NCBI RefSeq assembly: GCF_001655005.1
Contig: NZ_LXET01000007.1
Span: forward strand, 194,303-258,302
DNA length: 64,000 nucleotides
DNA from: Hafnia paralvei ATCC 29927
Lineage (GTDB): Bacteria > Pseudomonadota > Gammaproteobacteria > Enterobacterales > Enterobacteriaceae
Direction: 5' to 3'
Of the stretch, positions 43,319 to 52,500 are shown one piece after another (position 1 is the stretch's first letter; every line of letters begins with the position of its first letter). The notes below the pieces were generated by a model. That model searched no databases and was not told where the DNA came from. It saw only the letters and a list, made by a program, of their open reading frames with translations. Position numbers and translations under genes: made by a program.

Positions 43319-44140
43319 TTACTCGTAGGTGCTTAACCCTAATTCTCGAGATATGGCCGCAGCGGTCTCTTTCAGTGGTTTTAGCAGATTTTGTTCGCCA
43401 ATCAGACCTAGTTTGGCGGTTGAGAGCGAAATTGACACCGAATAGCTGACGCGATGGTGAATATCAAAGATTGGCACCGCGATGCAGGATACCCCTAGTT
43501 CATTTTCTTCACGATCCATCGCCATGCCCTGCTGGCGAATCTGCTCTAACTCCTGATACATCTTATCTTGCTGCGTGATGGTATTGCGCGTTAAAGGCTG
43601 GATCTCGTCCTGATGACTTTTCCAATAAGATTCAACGTAGTCGTGATGACCATAGGCCATATAAATCTTGCCCATTGCCGAGCAATAGAGCGGCATATGC
43701 TGGCCGATATAGGCTCGGGTACGCAGCATGCCGGTGGTGGGCTCCAGCTTATAGATCAAAATGGCGTGATCGTCTTCGCGGCTGGAAAAGTTGATGGTTT
43801 CTCCCGTTTTGATGTTCAGCGCTTCCAGATGAGGGGCTGCGACATGAATAATGTTGAGAGATGACAACGCTTTTTGCCCAACGGCAATAAATTTGGTGGT
43901 TAAACGGTAGCTACCAGCAGCGGGCGCGGGAGTGACATATCCACAGGACTGCAACCCCTGTAACAGGCGGTGCACGGTGCTTTTGTTCAACTGCGCCAGT
44001 TCGGATAGATGTGCCAGCGGGCAGCCGTTTGGATAGTTACTCAAGATCTCAATGAGCTGAAGGCCACGAAAAAGGCTTTGGCTACCAGCCGGTTTTTCTT
44101 TGCTTGGTTCGATGTCGGTTTCTTTCTCTTTAGTTTTCAT
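43319..44140 (-). CDS. yiaJ: IclR-family repressor of the yia/sgb operon (YiaJ/PlaR)
   Basis: The 273-residue protein is nearly the same as E. coli YiaJ in long stretches: PAGSQSLFRGLQLIEILSNY, NKSTVHRLLQGLQSCGYVT, GETINFSSREDDHAILIYK, AYIGQHMPLYCSAMGKIYMAYG and REENELGVSCIAVP. The N-terminal winged helix is at about residues 22-85 and the effector domain after it. YiaJ represses the divergent diketogulonate operon. An exact palindrome at 44369-44385 in the spacer is a likely operator. Confidence 0.95.
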   Translation of the reverse strand: MKTKEKETDIEPSKEKPAGSQSLFRGLQLIEILSNYPNGCPLAHLSELAQLNKSTVHRLLQGLQSCGYVTPAPAAGSYRLTTKFIAVGQKALSSLNIIHVAAPHLEALNIKTGETINFSSREDDHAILIYKLEPTTGMLRTRAYIGQHMPLYCSAMGKIYMAYGHHDYVESYWKSHQDEIQPLTRNTITQQDKMYQELEQIRQQGMAMDREENELGVSCIAVPIFDIHHRVSYSVSISLSTAKLGLIGEQNLLKPLKETAAAISRELGLSTYE

Positions 44141-44250
44141 TCGCCTTCAATCATTCCAGTCAAATAACTTGGCTGAGATGTTAACTCAATTTATCGTCAT
44201 TTTTTGCTATTACTCTGCATTTTTCTCCTTCTCTTCTTAAACGCTTGAAG

Positions 44251-44266
44251 TGTGTTTCACGTCACG
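44251..44266. promoter_or_regulatory. CRP-like site upstream of yiaK
   Basis: TGTGT-N6-TCACG matches TGTGA-N6-TCACA at eight of ten positions. It is centred about 100 bases upstream of the predicted yiaK start point. Confidence 0.5.
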
Positions 44267-44326
44267 TTCCTGAATGATAAAAATTAATCCATTGATTTTT
44301 AATGATTTTAAAAAACTCACTCGCTT

Positions 44327-44355
44327 TGACTTGTTAAAATTTGAGCGGTATTATT
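44327..44355 (+). promoter_or_regulatory. Sigma-70 promoter of the yiaK operon
   Basis: TTGACT (44327-44332), 17 bases, then TATTAT (44350-44355): five of six matches in each hexamer with ideal spacing. The start point would be near 44362. Confidence 0.7.
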
Positions 44356-44368
44356 TTTTGGAATCGGA

Positions 44369-44385
44369 TTTCACATAGTGAAATA
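44369..44385. promoter_or_regulatory. Palindromic operator, likely for YiaJ
   Basis: ATTTCAC-ATA-GTGAAAT is a perfect 7-bp inverted repeat just downstream of the predicted start point. Its form resembles operators of IclR-family repressors (TGAAAC-N3-GTTTCA type). Confidence 0.6.
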
Positions 44386-44436
44386 TTGAGATTCAAAAAC
44401 GATCAGATGGTTCATGTGTTTGACGAGGAGAGCGGT

Positions 44437-45435
44437 ATGCGAGTGAGTTTTGAACAGTTAAAACAGGAGTTTGAACGGGTGCTATTGGCACGCGGCGTTC
44501 AGGCTGAAACGGCGAGTGAATGCGCCACTATGTTTGCGCAGACCACAGAATCTGGGGTGTATTCACACGGCGTGAACCGCTTTCCTCGTTTTATCCAGCA
44601 ACTGGATGCAGGGGACATTATTCCCGAAGCGCAGGCGAAACGAATTCTGGCGCTGGGCGCGATTGAACAGTGGGACGCACAACGCTCAATTGGCAATTTA
44701 ACAGCGAAAAAGATGATGGATCGCGCGATGTCGCTGGCGTCGGATCATGGCATCGGTTTAATTGCAGTACGCAATGCAAATCATTGGATGCGAGGCGGGA
44801 GCTATGGTTGGCAGGCGGCCGAAAAAGGTTATATCGGTATTTGTTGGACGAACTCGATTGCGGTTATGCCGCCTTGGGGAGCAAAAGAGTGTCGTATTGG
44901 TACCAATCCATTGATCGTGGCGATCCCTGGAAATCCTATCACCATGGTTGATATGTCGATGTCGATGTTCTCCTATGGAATGCTAGAGGTTAATCGTTTA
45001 GCGGGTCGTGAGCTACCAGTCGACGGTGGATTTGATGACGAGGGCAATCTTACTCGCGAGCCAGGCGTTATCGAGAAAAATCGCCGTATCTTACCAATGG
45101 GATACTGGAAAGGTTCAGGCTTATCCATCGTGTTGGATATGATTGCGACGCTGTTGTCTGATGGTGCATCGGTCGCGGAAGTGACTGAAGACAACTCAGA
45201 TGAATATGGTATTTCACAGATCTTTATTGCTATTGAAGTGGATCGCTTAATCGAAGGTGCAACACGCGATGCCAAGCTGCAGCGCATTATGGATTATGTC
45301 ACCAGCGCTGAACGCTCCAATCCCGATGTGGCGATACGCCTGCCGGGCCATGAGTTTACCCATTTGTTGGCTGAAAATCGTCGTAATGGCATCACCATTG
45401 ATGACAGCGTATGGGCAAAAATTCAGGCGCTTTGA
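44437..45435 (+). CDS. yiaK: 2,3-diketo-L-gulonate reductase YiaK
   Basis: Starting at the ATG at 44437 (GAGGAG upstream) the protein has 332 residues, exactly as in E. coli, beginning MRVSFEQLKQEF. It belongs to the MDH2/LDH2 (SLC) oxidoreductase family. Conserved stretches: TTESGVYSHGVNRFPRFIQQL, NANHWMRGGSYGWQAAEKGYIGICWTNS and MGYWKGSGLSIVLDMIATLLSDG. It reduces 2,3-diketo-L-gulonate to 3-keto-L-gulonate with NADH. It is the first gene of the operon. Confidence 0.96.
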   Translation: MRVSFEQLKQEFERVLLARGVQAETASECATMFAQTTESGVYSHGVNRFPRFIQQLDAGDIIPEAQAKRILALGAIEQWDAQRSIGNLTAKKMMDRAMSLASDHGIGLIAVRNANHWMRGGSYGWQAAEKGYIGICWTNSIAVMPPWGAKECRIGTNPLIVAIPGNPITMVDMSMSMFSYGMLEVNRLAGRELPVDGGFDDEGNLTREPGVIEKNRRILPMGYWKGSGLSIVLDMIATLLSDGASVAEVTEDNSDEYGISQIFIAIEVDRLIEGATRDAKLQRIMDYVTSAERSNPDVAIRLPGHEFTHLLAENRRNGITIDDSVWAKIQAL

Positions 45436-45447
45436 GGATAAAAGACG

Positions 45448-45915
45448 ATGATATTTGGCCATATAAGCAATGAAAATCCCTGCAACCTGCCGGAGGCTAT
45501 CCAAAGGGCGCTACAGTTTTTGCGTTCCACGGATTTTAGCCAACAGGAGGCGGGCGAGGTTGAAATTGATGGGCGTGATATTTATGCCCAAATTATTGAT
45601 ATGACGACCCGGCCTAAAGCAGAGAATCGCCCTGAAGTACATCGGCGCTATATCGATATTCAATTTCTCGCGTGGGGAGAGGAAATTATCGGCGTTGCCG
45701 CCGATTGCGGAAATAATAAAATATCAGAATCATTACTGGCTGAGCGAGATATTATTTTTTATCACGGCGCTGAAAACGAATCTGAAATAACGATGACACC
45801 TGGAAGCTACGCTATATTTTTTCCACAAGATGTTCATCGCCCTGCATGCATTAAAAATAAAGCAACTCCGATTCGAAAAGTTGTTGTGAAAGTGGCATTA
45901 ACTGCGCTGAATTAA
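45448..45915 (+). CDS. yiaL: YhcH/YjgK/YiaL-family cupin
   Basis: A 155-residue beta-jelly-roll protein, the same size as E. coli YiaL. Family features: MIFGHISN at the start, RPEVHRRYIDIQFLAWGEE in the middle, and the metal-binding PGSYAIFFPQDVHRPAC near residues 117-133. It is probably a sugar-acid mutarotase or isomerase; the exact reaction in this pathway is not established. It follows yiaK by 12 bases. Confidence 0.9.
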   Translation: MIFGHISNENPCNLPEAIQRALQFLRSTDFSQQEAGEVEIDGRDIYAQIIDMTTRPKAENRPEVHRRYIDIQFLAWGEEIIGVAADCGNNKISESLLAERDIIFYHGAENESEITMTPGSYAIFFPQDVHRPACIKNKATPIRKVVVKVALTALN

Positions 45916-45954
45916 ATTGAAGTCATTATTGCCATCACTAAGGGATAATTTTTT

Positions 45955-46926
45955 ATGAAACAGAATAACGGCTTTATCGTCGGTGCGTATCCCTGCGCGC
46001 CTTCATTTCATCAGCGAGAAGAGGCGCTGGAAAGCGCATTCTGGCGTGGGTTAGCTGATATTGAAGGTATCCGCGGCATTGAGCAGCCCTGCTTGGAAGA
46101 TCTCCATCCGTATGGCGACGACTATTTATTCCAGCATATTCCATCGGATTGGCAAATTGTTGTCACCGCGGTGATGGAAACCATGCGCCGTCGCGGTAAA
46201 AATTCTGGATTTGGGTTAGCCTCGAGCGATACAGAACAACGCTTGGCCTGCGTTGACTACTATCGGCACATACTGGATAAAATCAATCGCGCTAATGACC
46301 GCTTTGGAATGCAGAAGGTTCTGGCTTTGGAAATCCAATCGGCACCCTTAGCAGGCTCAGACAATGTGATGCTAGCCGCAGAGTGTTTTGCCGATTCTAT
46401 GCGGCAGATAGCCAGTTGGGACTGGCCGTGTGAGTTGGTGATTGAACATTGTGATGCCATGAATACACCAGATGCACGCAAAGGTTTTCTGCCGTTAGAA
46501 CAGGAAATTGCAGTTATTGACTGTCTGAAGTCAGAGCTCGGTAAAGAGGTCGGCGTGGCGCTCAACTGGGCACGTTCAGCTATCGAAGGCCGTAACACCG
46601 AATTACCTATGCAGCATCTCCGTGCAAGCCAGCAAAGCGGCGCCCTCAAAGCATTGATGTTCTCTGGCACGACCTGCGGCGGAGCTTATGGTGACTGGCA
46701 AGATTTACATGCACCTTTTGCACCATTCTCAGGGGCCGAGGTTCATTGTGCTGAAAGTTTAATGACGGTGGCATTAGCGGCGGAGATGTTTAACGCGGCA
46801 CCACTCGACTCATTGAGTTTTACGGGGATAAAGTTATTAGAAATTGATCCTCAGGCCAGCGTAGAACATCGGATTGCCATTTTACGTGATGGAATTAAAG
46901 CGTTAAATATCGCCAGTAAAAATTAA
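45955..46926 (+). CDS. yiaX1: DUF4862-family protein (YiaX1 type)
   Basis: The 323-residue protein has no signal peptide or membrane helix. Its plan resembles a TIM-barrel isomerase/epimerase (IEQPCLEDLHPYGDDYL near residues 40-56, LVIEHCDAMNTPDARKGFLPLEQEIAVI near 160-190), but I cannot name catalytic residues. In Klebsiella the yiaKLX1X2PQRS operon carries a gene here, yiaX1, where E. coli has the TRAP transporter yiaMNO. Symbol and DUF assignment rest on this layout and on memory. It probably handles an L-ascorbate or ketogulonate intermediate. Confidence 0.75.
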   Translation: MKQNNGFIVGAYPCAPSFHQREEALESAFWRGLADIEGIRGIEQPCLEDLHPYGDDYLFQHIPSDWQIVVTAVMETMRRRGKNSGFGLASSDTEQRLACVDYYRHILDKINRANDRFGMQKVLALEIQSAPLAGSDNVMLAAECFADSMRQIASWDWPCELVIEHCDAMNTPDARKGFLPLEQEIAVIDCLKSELGKEVGVALNWARSAIEGRNTELPMQHLRASQQSGALKALMFSGTTCGGAYGDWQDLHAPFAPFSGAEVHCAESLMTVALAAEMFNAAPLDSLSFTGIKLLEIDPQASVEHRIAILRDGIKALNIASKN

Positions 46927-47046
46927 AACTTAATCTTTTTTAATGGATTAATTAAGCCAAGTCTTCACCGAATAAACCCTTTATAGGGAAAAAATCTGTG
47001 TATTTATGTACATGGGCCGTATCAATAATGATTAAGGCGTGAAGTT

Positions 47047-48384
47047 ATGAACTCTAACTCTGATACCCTAAATAAAAATAATATTCCCGAGGATATTCCA
47101 CGCCAGCGTTGGCTAAGAATTATTCCCCCTATTTTAATCGCTTGTATTATTTCATATATGGATAGGGTGAATATTGCCTTTGCCATGCCGGGAGGTATGG
47201 ATGCCGATCTTGGCATTACTGCATCCATGGCGGGGCTGGCGGGCGGTATTTTCTTTATTGGTTATCTCTTCCTACAGGTACCCGGCGGAAAAATTGCGGT
47301 ACACGGCAGTGGTAAGAAATTTATTGGCTGGTCGCTAGTGGCGTGGGTTGTTATTTCGGTATTAACCGGTTTGGTGACAAATCAGTATCAGCTGCTGTTT
47401 TTGCGTTTCGCACTAGGTGTTGCCGAAGGGGGCATGCTGCCGGTGGTGTTAACGATGATCAGCAACTGGTTTCCCGACGCTGAGCGAGGCCGTGCGAACG
47501 CCATTGTGATTATGTTTGTACCGATTGCGGGGATTATTACTGCGCCGCTTTCGGGTTGGATTATCACCGCACTGGATTGGCGCTGGCTGTTCATTATCGA
47601 AGGTTTGATGTCGATTGCGGTTCTGGTGCTTTGGGTGGTTGCCGTATGTGACCGACCTCAGGAAGCACGTTGGATCTCAGAAAAAGAGAAAACCTGGTTG
47701 ATTGACACCTTGGCAGAAGAACAGCGCGCCATTGCCGGAAAAGAGGTGAAGAATGCTTCATTGAGTGCAGTCCTATCGGACAAAACGATGTGGCAGCTGA
47801 TAGCGCTGAACTTCTTCTATCAAACCGGTATTTATGGCTACACCCTTTGGCTTCCAACCATTCTGAAAGAGTTGACTCACACCTCTATGGGACAGGTTGG
47901 CATGTTGGCAATCCTGCCGTACATCGGCGCAATGGCGGGCATGTTCCTATTCTCCTCACTCTCTGACCGCACTGGCAAACGCAAACTGTTCGTATTTTTA
48001 CCGCTGCTCGGTTTTGCGGTTTGCATGTTCCTGTCCGTGACGTTGAAACAGCATATCTGGTGGTCATACGCCATGCTGGTGGGCTGCGGCGTATTCCTGC
48101 AATCGGCTGCTGGTGTGTTCTGGACTATTCCAGCCAAATTGTTTAGCGCGGAAATGGCGGGCGGTGCTCGCGGTGTGATTAACGCTCTGGGTAACTTGGG
48201 CGGTTTCTGCGGGCCTTATGCGGTGGGACTTTTGATCACCTATTACAACAAAGACGCAGGTGTTTATTGTCTGGCGCTATCGCTCGCGCTGGCAGCACTG
48301 TTGGCTCTGCTGTTACCCGCCAAATGTGACGTGCCGACTCAATCTACTGCGCAATTGCCGAAAGGAAAGCGCTCGGCGGCATAA
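47047..48384 (+). CDS. yiaX2: MFS transporter of the ACS type (YiaX2)
   Basis: A 445-residue, 12-helix major facilitator of the anion:cation symporter family, with ISYMDRVNIAFAMPGG near residues 36-51, RFALGVAEGGMLPVVLTMISNWFPDAERGRANA near 119-150, and LSDRTGKRK near 302-310. Members carry sugar acids such as glucarate, galactonate and hexuronates. In this operon it replaces the YiaMNO TRAP transporter of E. coli and should import 2,3-diketogulonate or a related acid. The gene name follows the Klebsiella arrangement. Confidence 0.85.
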   Translation: MNSNSDTLNKNNIPEDIPRQRWLRIIPPILIACIISYMDRVNIAFAMPGGMDADLGITASMAGLAGGIFFIGYLFLQVPGGKIAVHGSGKKFIGWSLVAWVVISVLTGLVTNQYQLLFLRFALGVAEGGMLPVVLTMISNWFPDAERGRANAIVIMFVPIAGIITAPLSGWIITALDWRWLFIIEGLMSIAVLVLWVVAVCDRPQEARWISEKEKTWLIDTLAEEQRAIAGKEVKNASLSAVLSDKTMWQLIALNFFYQTGIYGYTLWLPTILKELTHTSMGQVGMLAILPYIGAMAGMFLFSSLSDRTGKRKLFVFLPLLGFAVCMFLSVTLKQHIWWSYAMLVGCGVFLQSAAGVFWTIPAKLFSAEMAGGARGVINALGNLGGFCGPYAVGLLITYYNKDAGVYCLALSLALAALLALLLPAKCDVPTQSTAQLPKGKRSAA

Positions 48385-48393
48385 GTTGTCTCA

Positions 48394-48417
48394 AGCCTCT
48401 CCTTATCAGGGGAGGCT
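48394..48417 (+). repeat. Intercistronic hairpin before lyxK
   Basis: AGCCTCTCC and GGGGAGGCT pair (one T-G) around TTATCA, ten bases after the transporter stop. With no T-run it probably tunes operon mRNA stability. Confidence 0.55.
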
Positions 48418-48456
48418 GATTGAGCAGAAGTCATTGTGTAAATAACAGGAATCACT

Positions 48457-49983
48457 ATGAACGCGACATCCACTGAATATTGGCTGGGGATTGACTGCGG
48501 CGGTACTTACCTCAAAGCGGGCTTGTACGACAGGCAAGGCGCAGAGCTGTGCATCAGCCGTCAAGCGCTGCCGGTCATCAGCGAACATCCGGGTTGGGCG
48601 GAGCGTGATATGTCTGCGCTATGGCAGTCTTGCATCGACACCATCGCGAATGTGCTACGCCAAAGCGGAGTAAGCGGTCAGCAAGTCCAAGGGATAGGGA
48701 TCTCGGCGCAGGGAAAAGGATTATTCCTGCTGGATAAAAATGAAAAACCACTCGGTAATGCGATGCTTTCATCAGACAGGCGTGCAATCGAAGTGGTCTC
48801 GCAGTGGCAAAGAGATGGGCTGCCTGAATTGCTGTATCCGCTGACTCGGCAAACGCTATGGACAGGACATCCGGTTTCCCTCCTGCGCTGGGTAAAACTC
48901 CATCAGCCGGAACGCTACCGGCAGATTGGCTCGGTAATGATGGCGCATGACTATCTGCGTTTTTGTCTGACTGGAGAGCGGGCCTGCGAAGAAACCAATA
49001 TTTCTGAATCTAACCTCTACAACATGACTTTGGGAGGCTATGACCCGCAACTCACCGAGTTACTGGGCATTTCAGAGGTCAATTCCGCTATTCCTCCCGT
49101 GGTGGGTTCAGCAGAAATAAGTGGCCGAGTGACCGAGGAGGTTGCGGCAAAAACCGGGCTTTGCGTGGGAACGCCTGTGGTCGGAGGGCTGTTTGATGTG
49201 GTTTCTACCGCGTTGTGCGCAGGGCTGCAGGATGAATTTACGCTGAATGCGGTGATGGGCACTTGGGCTGTGACCAGCGGTTTAGCACCCGAGATCTGCC
49301 AACACGAAGCGCATCCATACGTATATGGACGCTATGCCAACGCCCTGAGCTCAGATGAAAAAAACTACATTGTCCATGAAGCGAGTCCGACCTCTTCAGC
49401 CAATTTGGAGTGGCTCACCCAGCAGCTTGGCGGTCTCGGTTTTGAGGAAATTAATCGCTTGGTTGCCGCCTTACCTAAAGCGGGCAGTGACGTGATGTTT
49501 TTACCTTTCCTATACGGCAGCAATGCGGGATTGGACATGACTGCCGGCTTTTATGGTTTGCAGTCGCTGCATCACCGTGGGCACCTGCTTCAAGCCGTGT
49601 ATGAAGGCGTGATATTTAGCCATATGACCCATCTGAATCGAATGCGTGAGCGTTTTACTCAGGTGAAAAAACTGCGAGTTACCGGCGGCCCCGCGCATTC
49701 AAAAGTTTGGATGCAGATGCTGGCCGACGTGAGCGGTTTGCCGATTGAATTGCCACAGGTTGAAGAAACGGGCTGTTTAGGCGCAGCGCTGGCCGCCTTG
49801 GTGGGCTGCGGCGTTTATTCGGATTTCAAGCAGGCGCAAGGCCAGCTTAGTCATGATATTCAGCGCATTGAACCCGACGACGCTGCTTGGTCTGCGTATC
49901 AACATAAATTCACCCGTTACCAATATCTGATTGAAGCGCTACAGACCTATCACGAGCGCTGTTCATCTTTGAATAAGTCCTAA
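48457..49983 (+). CDS. lyxK: L-xylulose/3-keto-L-gulonate kinase
   Basis: The 508-residue FGGY-family kinase (E. coli LyxK 498) has the N-terminal ATPase motif YWLGIDCGGTYLKAGLYDRQG and the second-domain signatures VVGGLFDVVSTAL and KKLRVTGGPAHSKVWMQMLADVSGLPIE. It phosphorylates 3-keto-L-gulonate and L-xylulose, making the substrate for SgbH. It is followed by sgbH after 13 bases. Confidence 0.93.
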   Translation: MNATSTEYWLGIDCGGTYLKAGLYDRQGAELCISRQALPVISEHPGWAERDMSALWQSCIDTIANVLRQSGVSGQQVQGIGISAQGKGLFLLDKNEKPLGNAMLSSDRRAIEVVSQWQRDGLPELLYPLTRQTLWTGHPVSLLRWVKLHQPERYRQIGSVMMAHDYLRFCLTGERACEETNISESNLYNMTLGGYDPQLTELLGISEVNSAIPPVVGSAEISGRVTEEVAAKTGLCVGTPVVGGLFDVVSTALCAGLQDEFTLNAVMGTWAVTSGLAPEICQHEAHPYVYGRYANALSSDEKNYIVHEASPTSSANLEWLTQQLGGLGFEEINRLVAALPKAGSDVMFLPFLYGSNAGLDMTAGFYGLQSLHHRGHLLQAVYEGVIFSHMTHLNRMRERFTQVKKLRVTGGPAHSKVWMQMLADVSGLPIELPQVEETGCLGAALAALVGCGVYSDFKQAQGQLSHDIQRIEPDDAAWSAYQHKFTRYQYLIEALQTYHERCSSLNKS

Positions 49984-49996
49984 GGAGTTACCCATT

Positions 49997-50656
49997 ATGA
50001 GCCGACCTTTGCTCCAACTGGCGTTAGATCATACGAGCCTGAATGCGGCTTTGCAGAGTGTGAACGCGCTGAAAAACAGCGTGGATATTATCGAAGCCGG
50101 TACGATTTTATGTATTAGCGAGGGACTGCAAGCCGTGCGTCAGCTGCGCCAGCGTTGCCCTGAGCACACTATTGTTGCCGATCTTAAAGTGGCCGACGCT
50201 GGAGAAACGTTGGCAACAGAAGCCTTTAATGCGGGAGCCGACTGGATGACGGTGATTTGTGCCGCCCCGTTGGCAACGGTGGTGAAAGCACATCAGATTG
50301 CACAATCTCGCGGTGGTGAAATACAAATTGAGCTCTTTGGTAACTGGACGCTAGACGACGCTAAAGCATGGCGCGCAGCGGGCGTGCGGCAGGCGATCTA
50401 TCACCGCGGACGTGATGCTCAGGCCAGCGGACAATCTTGGAGTCAGCAGGATCTGGATCGAATGCAGCAGCTTTCCGATCTTGGGCTGGAGCTGTCGATC
50501 ACCGGTGGCATTACTCCGCAGGATCTGAGTCTATTCAGCGATATTTCCGTTAGGGCGTTTATTGCCGGCCGAGCGTTGTCTGAGGCGACGAATCCGGCAC
50601 AGGTTGCACAGGAATTCCATCAACAAATCAACGCGATTTGGGGAGAAAGGGCATGA
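49997..50656 (+). CDS. sgbH: 3-keto-L-gulonate-6-phosphate decarboxylase
   Basis: The 219-residue protein (E. coli SgbH 220) is of the orotidine-monophosphate decarboxylase fold. The metal and catalytic segment is VADLKVADAG near residues 60-69, and the C-terminal phosphate-binding loops include ITGGITPQDL and FIAGRAL. It decarboxylates 3-keto-L-gulonate 6-phosphate to L-xylulose 5-phosphate. Its stop overlaps the next start (ATGA). Confidence 0.94.
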   Translation: MSRPLLQLALDHTSLNAALQSVNALKNSVDIIEAGTILCISEGLQAVRQLRQRCPEHTIVADLKVADAGETLATEAFNAGADWMTVICAAPLATVVKAHQIAQSRGGEIQIELFGNWTLDDAKAWRAAGVRQAIYHRGRDAQASGQSWSQQDLDRMQQLSDLGLELSITGGITPQDLSLFSDISVRAFIAGRALSEATNPAQVAQEFHQQINAIWGERA

Positions 50657-51525
50657 ACATCGCCAAGAGAGTGCATCCGCTAGGTATTTACGAAAAAGCA
50701 TTACCAAAAACGTTGAGCTGGCCAGAACGTTTGGCGCTGGCCAAAAGCTGTGGTTTTGATTTCGTTGAGATGTCAGTAGATGAAACTGATGAGAGGCTGG
50801 CGCGCCTGGATTGGAGTACCGCACAGCGCAGTGCCTTAGTGAGTGCGATGTTGGAGAGCGGTATTGCCATTCCTTCCATGTGCCTTTCAGCCCATCGTCG
50901 ATTTCCCTTTGGCAGCCATGATGAAAACGTACGCCAGCAGGCTCGGGAAATCATGACGAAAGCCATCCAGTTAGCGCGGGACTTGGGGATTCGAACCATC
51001 CAGTTGGCGGGTTATGACGTGTATTACGAGGAGCAGGATGAAGGGACACTGCAGCGTTTTACCGAAGGGCTAACGTGGGCAGTGGAGCAGGCGGCGGGAG
51101 CGCAGGTCATGCTGGCGGTTGAGATTATGGATACCGAGTTTATGAACTCGATAACCAAATGGAAAAAGTGGGATCGACTGCTTTCTTCACCATGGTTTAG
51201 CGTTTATCCCGACATAGGAAATCTTAGCGCGTGGGGCAACGATGTGTCGGCCGAATTGGCGTTAGGCATCGACAGTATTGCTGCTATCCATTTGAAAGAC
51301 ACTTATCCCGTAACGGCAAGCAGCCAAGGGCAATTCCGTGACGTGCCGTTTGGTGAGGGATGTGTGGATTTTGTGGGGATATTTAGAACGCTGAAACAGC
51401 TGAACTACCGCGGTTCATTCCTGATTGAAATGTGGACTGAAAAAGCGCAGGAACCGGTGCTGGAAATTATTAAGGCCCGTCAGTGGATCGAAGCACGCAT
51501 GCTTGAGGGAGACTTTGTATGTTAG
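50653..51525 (+). CDS. sgbU: L-xylulose-5-phosphate 3-epimerase (SgbU/UlaE)
   Basis: The ATG at 50653, with GGGAGAAAGGG upstream, gives 290 residues; E. coli SgbU has 286. It is a xylose-isomerase-like TIM barrel with LGIYEKALPKTLSWPERLALAKSCGF near the start, the metal residues in MLAVEIMDTEFMNS and YPDIGNLSAWG, and LIEMWTE near the end. It converts L-xylulose 5-phosphate to L-ribulose 5-phosphate. It overlaps sgbH by four bases and sgbE by seven. Confidence 0.95.
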   Translation: MNIAKRVHPLGIYEKALPKTLSWPERLALAKSCGFDFVEMSVDETDERLARLDWSTAQRSALVSAMLESGIAIPSMCLSAHRRFPFGSHDENVRQQAREIMTKAIQLARDLGIRTIQLAGYDVYYEEQDEGTLQRFTEGLTWAVEQAAGAQVMLAVEIMDTEFMNSITKWKKWDRLLSSPWFSVYPDIGNLSAWGNDVSAELALGIDSIAAIHLKDTYPVTASSQGQFRDVPFGEGCVDFVGIFRTLKQLNYRGSFLIEMWTEKAQEPVLEIIKARQWIEARMLEGDFVC

Positions 51526-52214
51526 AGCAATTGAAACAACAGGTTTTAGCCGCAAATTTGGCATTGCCACACCACCATTTAGTCACCTTTACGTGGGGAA
51601 ACGTGAGCGCTATTGACCGCGAATCTGGGTTAGTAGTGATCAAACCCTCAGGCGTAGAATATGACGGTATGCAAGCCAAAGATATGGTGGTGGTCGACCT
51701 CCGCAGCGGAAATGTTGTTGAGGGGGATAAAAAGCCTTCCTCGGATACCGCCACTCATTTGGCGCTATATCGTGCTTTTCCTCATATTGGTGGCATTGTT
51801 CATACCCATTCGCGCCATGCCACTATCTGGTCACAGGCAGGTCTCGACTTACCCGCTTGGGGTACCACTCATGCCGATTATTTTTATGGCCCGATTCCCT
51901 GCACGCGCCTGATGAAACGTGAGGAAATCGCGGGTGACTATGAGCATGAAACCGGCGAAGTTATTATTGAAACATTCACCCAGCGTGACATCGATCCTAT
52001 GCAGGTACCCGCGGTGTTGGTGCATTCCCATGGTCCGTTTGCTTGGGGTAAAGATGCTGCCGATGCGGTACACAATGCCGTCGTGTTAGAAGAGTGTGCC
52101 TATATGGGTATTTTCTCCCGTCAACTGACACCGGGGATCTCGGCGATGCAGCAATCTTTATTAGATAAACACTATCTGCGCAAGCATGGCGCTAACGCTT
52201 ATTATGGGCAATAA
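51519..52214 (+). CDS. sgbE: L-ribulose-5-phosphate 4-epimerase SgbE
   Basis: A 231-residue class II aldolase-fold enzyme, the same size as E. coli SgbE, UlaF and AraD. Motifs: TWGNVSAIDRESGLVVIKPSG, SDTATHLALYRAFPHIGGIVHTHS with zinc histidines, and VHSHGPFAWG. It epimerises L-ribulose 5-phosphate to D-xylulose 5-phosphate for the pentose phosphate pathway. It is the last gene of the operon, with a terminator 15 bases after. Confidence 0.95.
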   Translation: MLEQLKQQVLAANLALPHHHLVTFTWGNVSAIDRESGLVVIKPSGVEYDGMQAKDMVVVDLRSGNVVEGDKKPSSDTATHLALYRAFPHIGGIVHTHSRHATIWSQAGLDLPAWGTTHADYFYGPIPCTRLMKREEIAGDYEHETGEVIIETFTQRDIDPMQVPAVLVHSHGPFAWGKDAADAVHNAVVLEECAYMGIFSRQLTPGISAMQQSLLDKHYLRKHGANAYYGQ

Positions 52215-52228
52215 AATTGCTTTTGATT

Positions 52229-52251
52229 GAAGCCTCATTTGAGGCTTTTTT
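52229..52251 (+). terminator. Terminator of the yia/sgb operon
   Basis: AAGCCTC (52229-52235) and GAGGCTT (52240-52246) form a stem around ATTT, followed by a run of T. Confidence 0.88.
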
Positions 52252-52500
52252 TATGATATTTATTTCTTAACATTTCAGTCTTGGCGTAACTGATGCCCCC
52301 GTAAGGGAAATTATCTATACATAAAAAATATGTTTAACTTGTAAGCATAACTTTAATATCAATTCAGTTGAATCATCGCGCAGTGATGTCTATTTTCTTT
52401 CTTTCCAGCTTAAGGACGCGATTGCAGGCCAATGCCCGCAGATCGCCGCTTGGTTGTACTCACGATGGAAAATTTTGCTCTTCTGCGATGATGCTTATAC

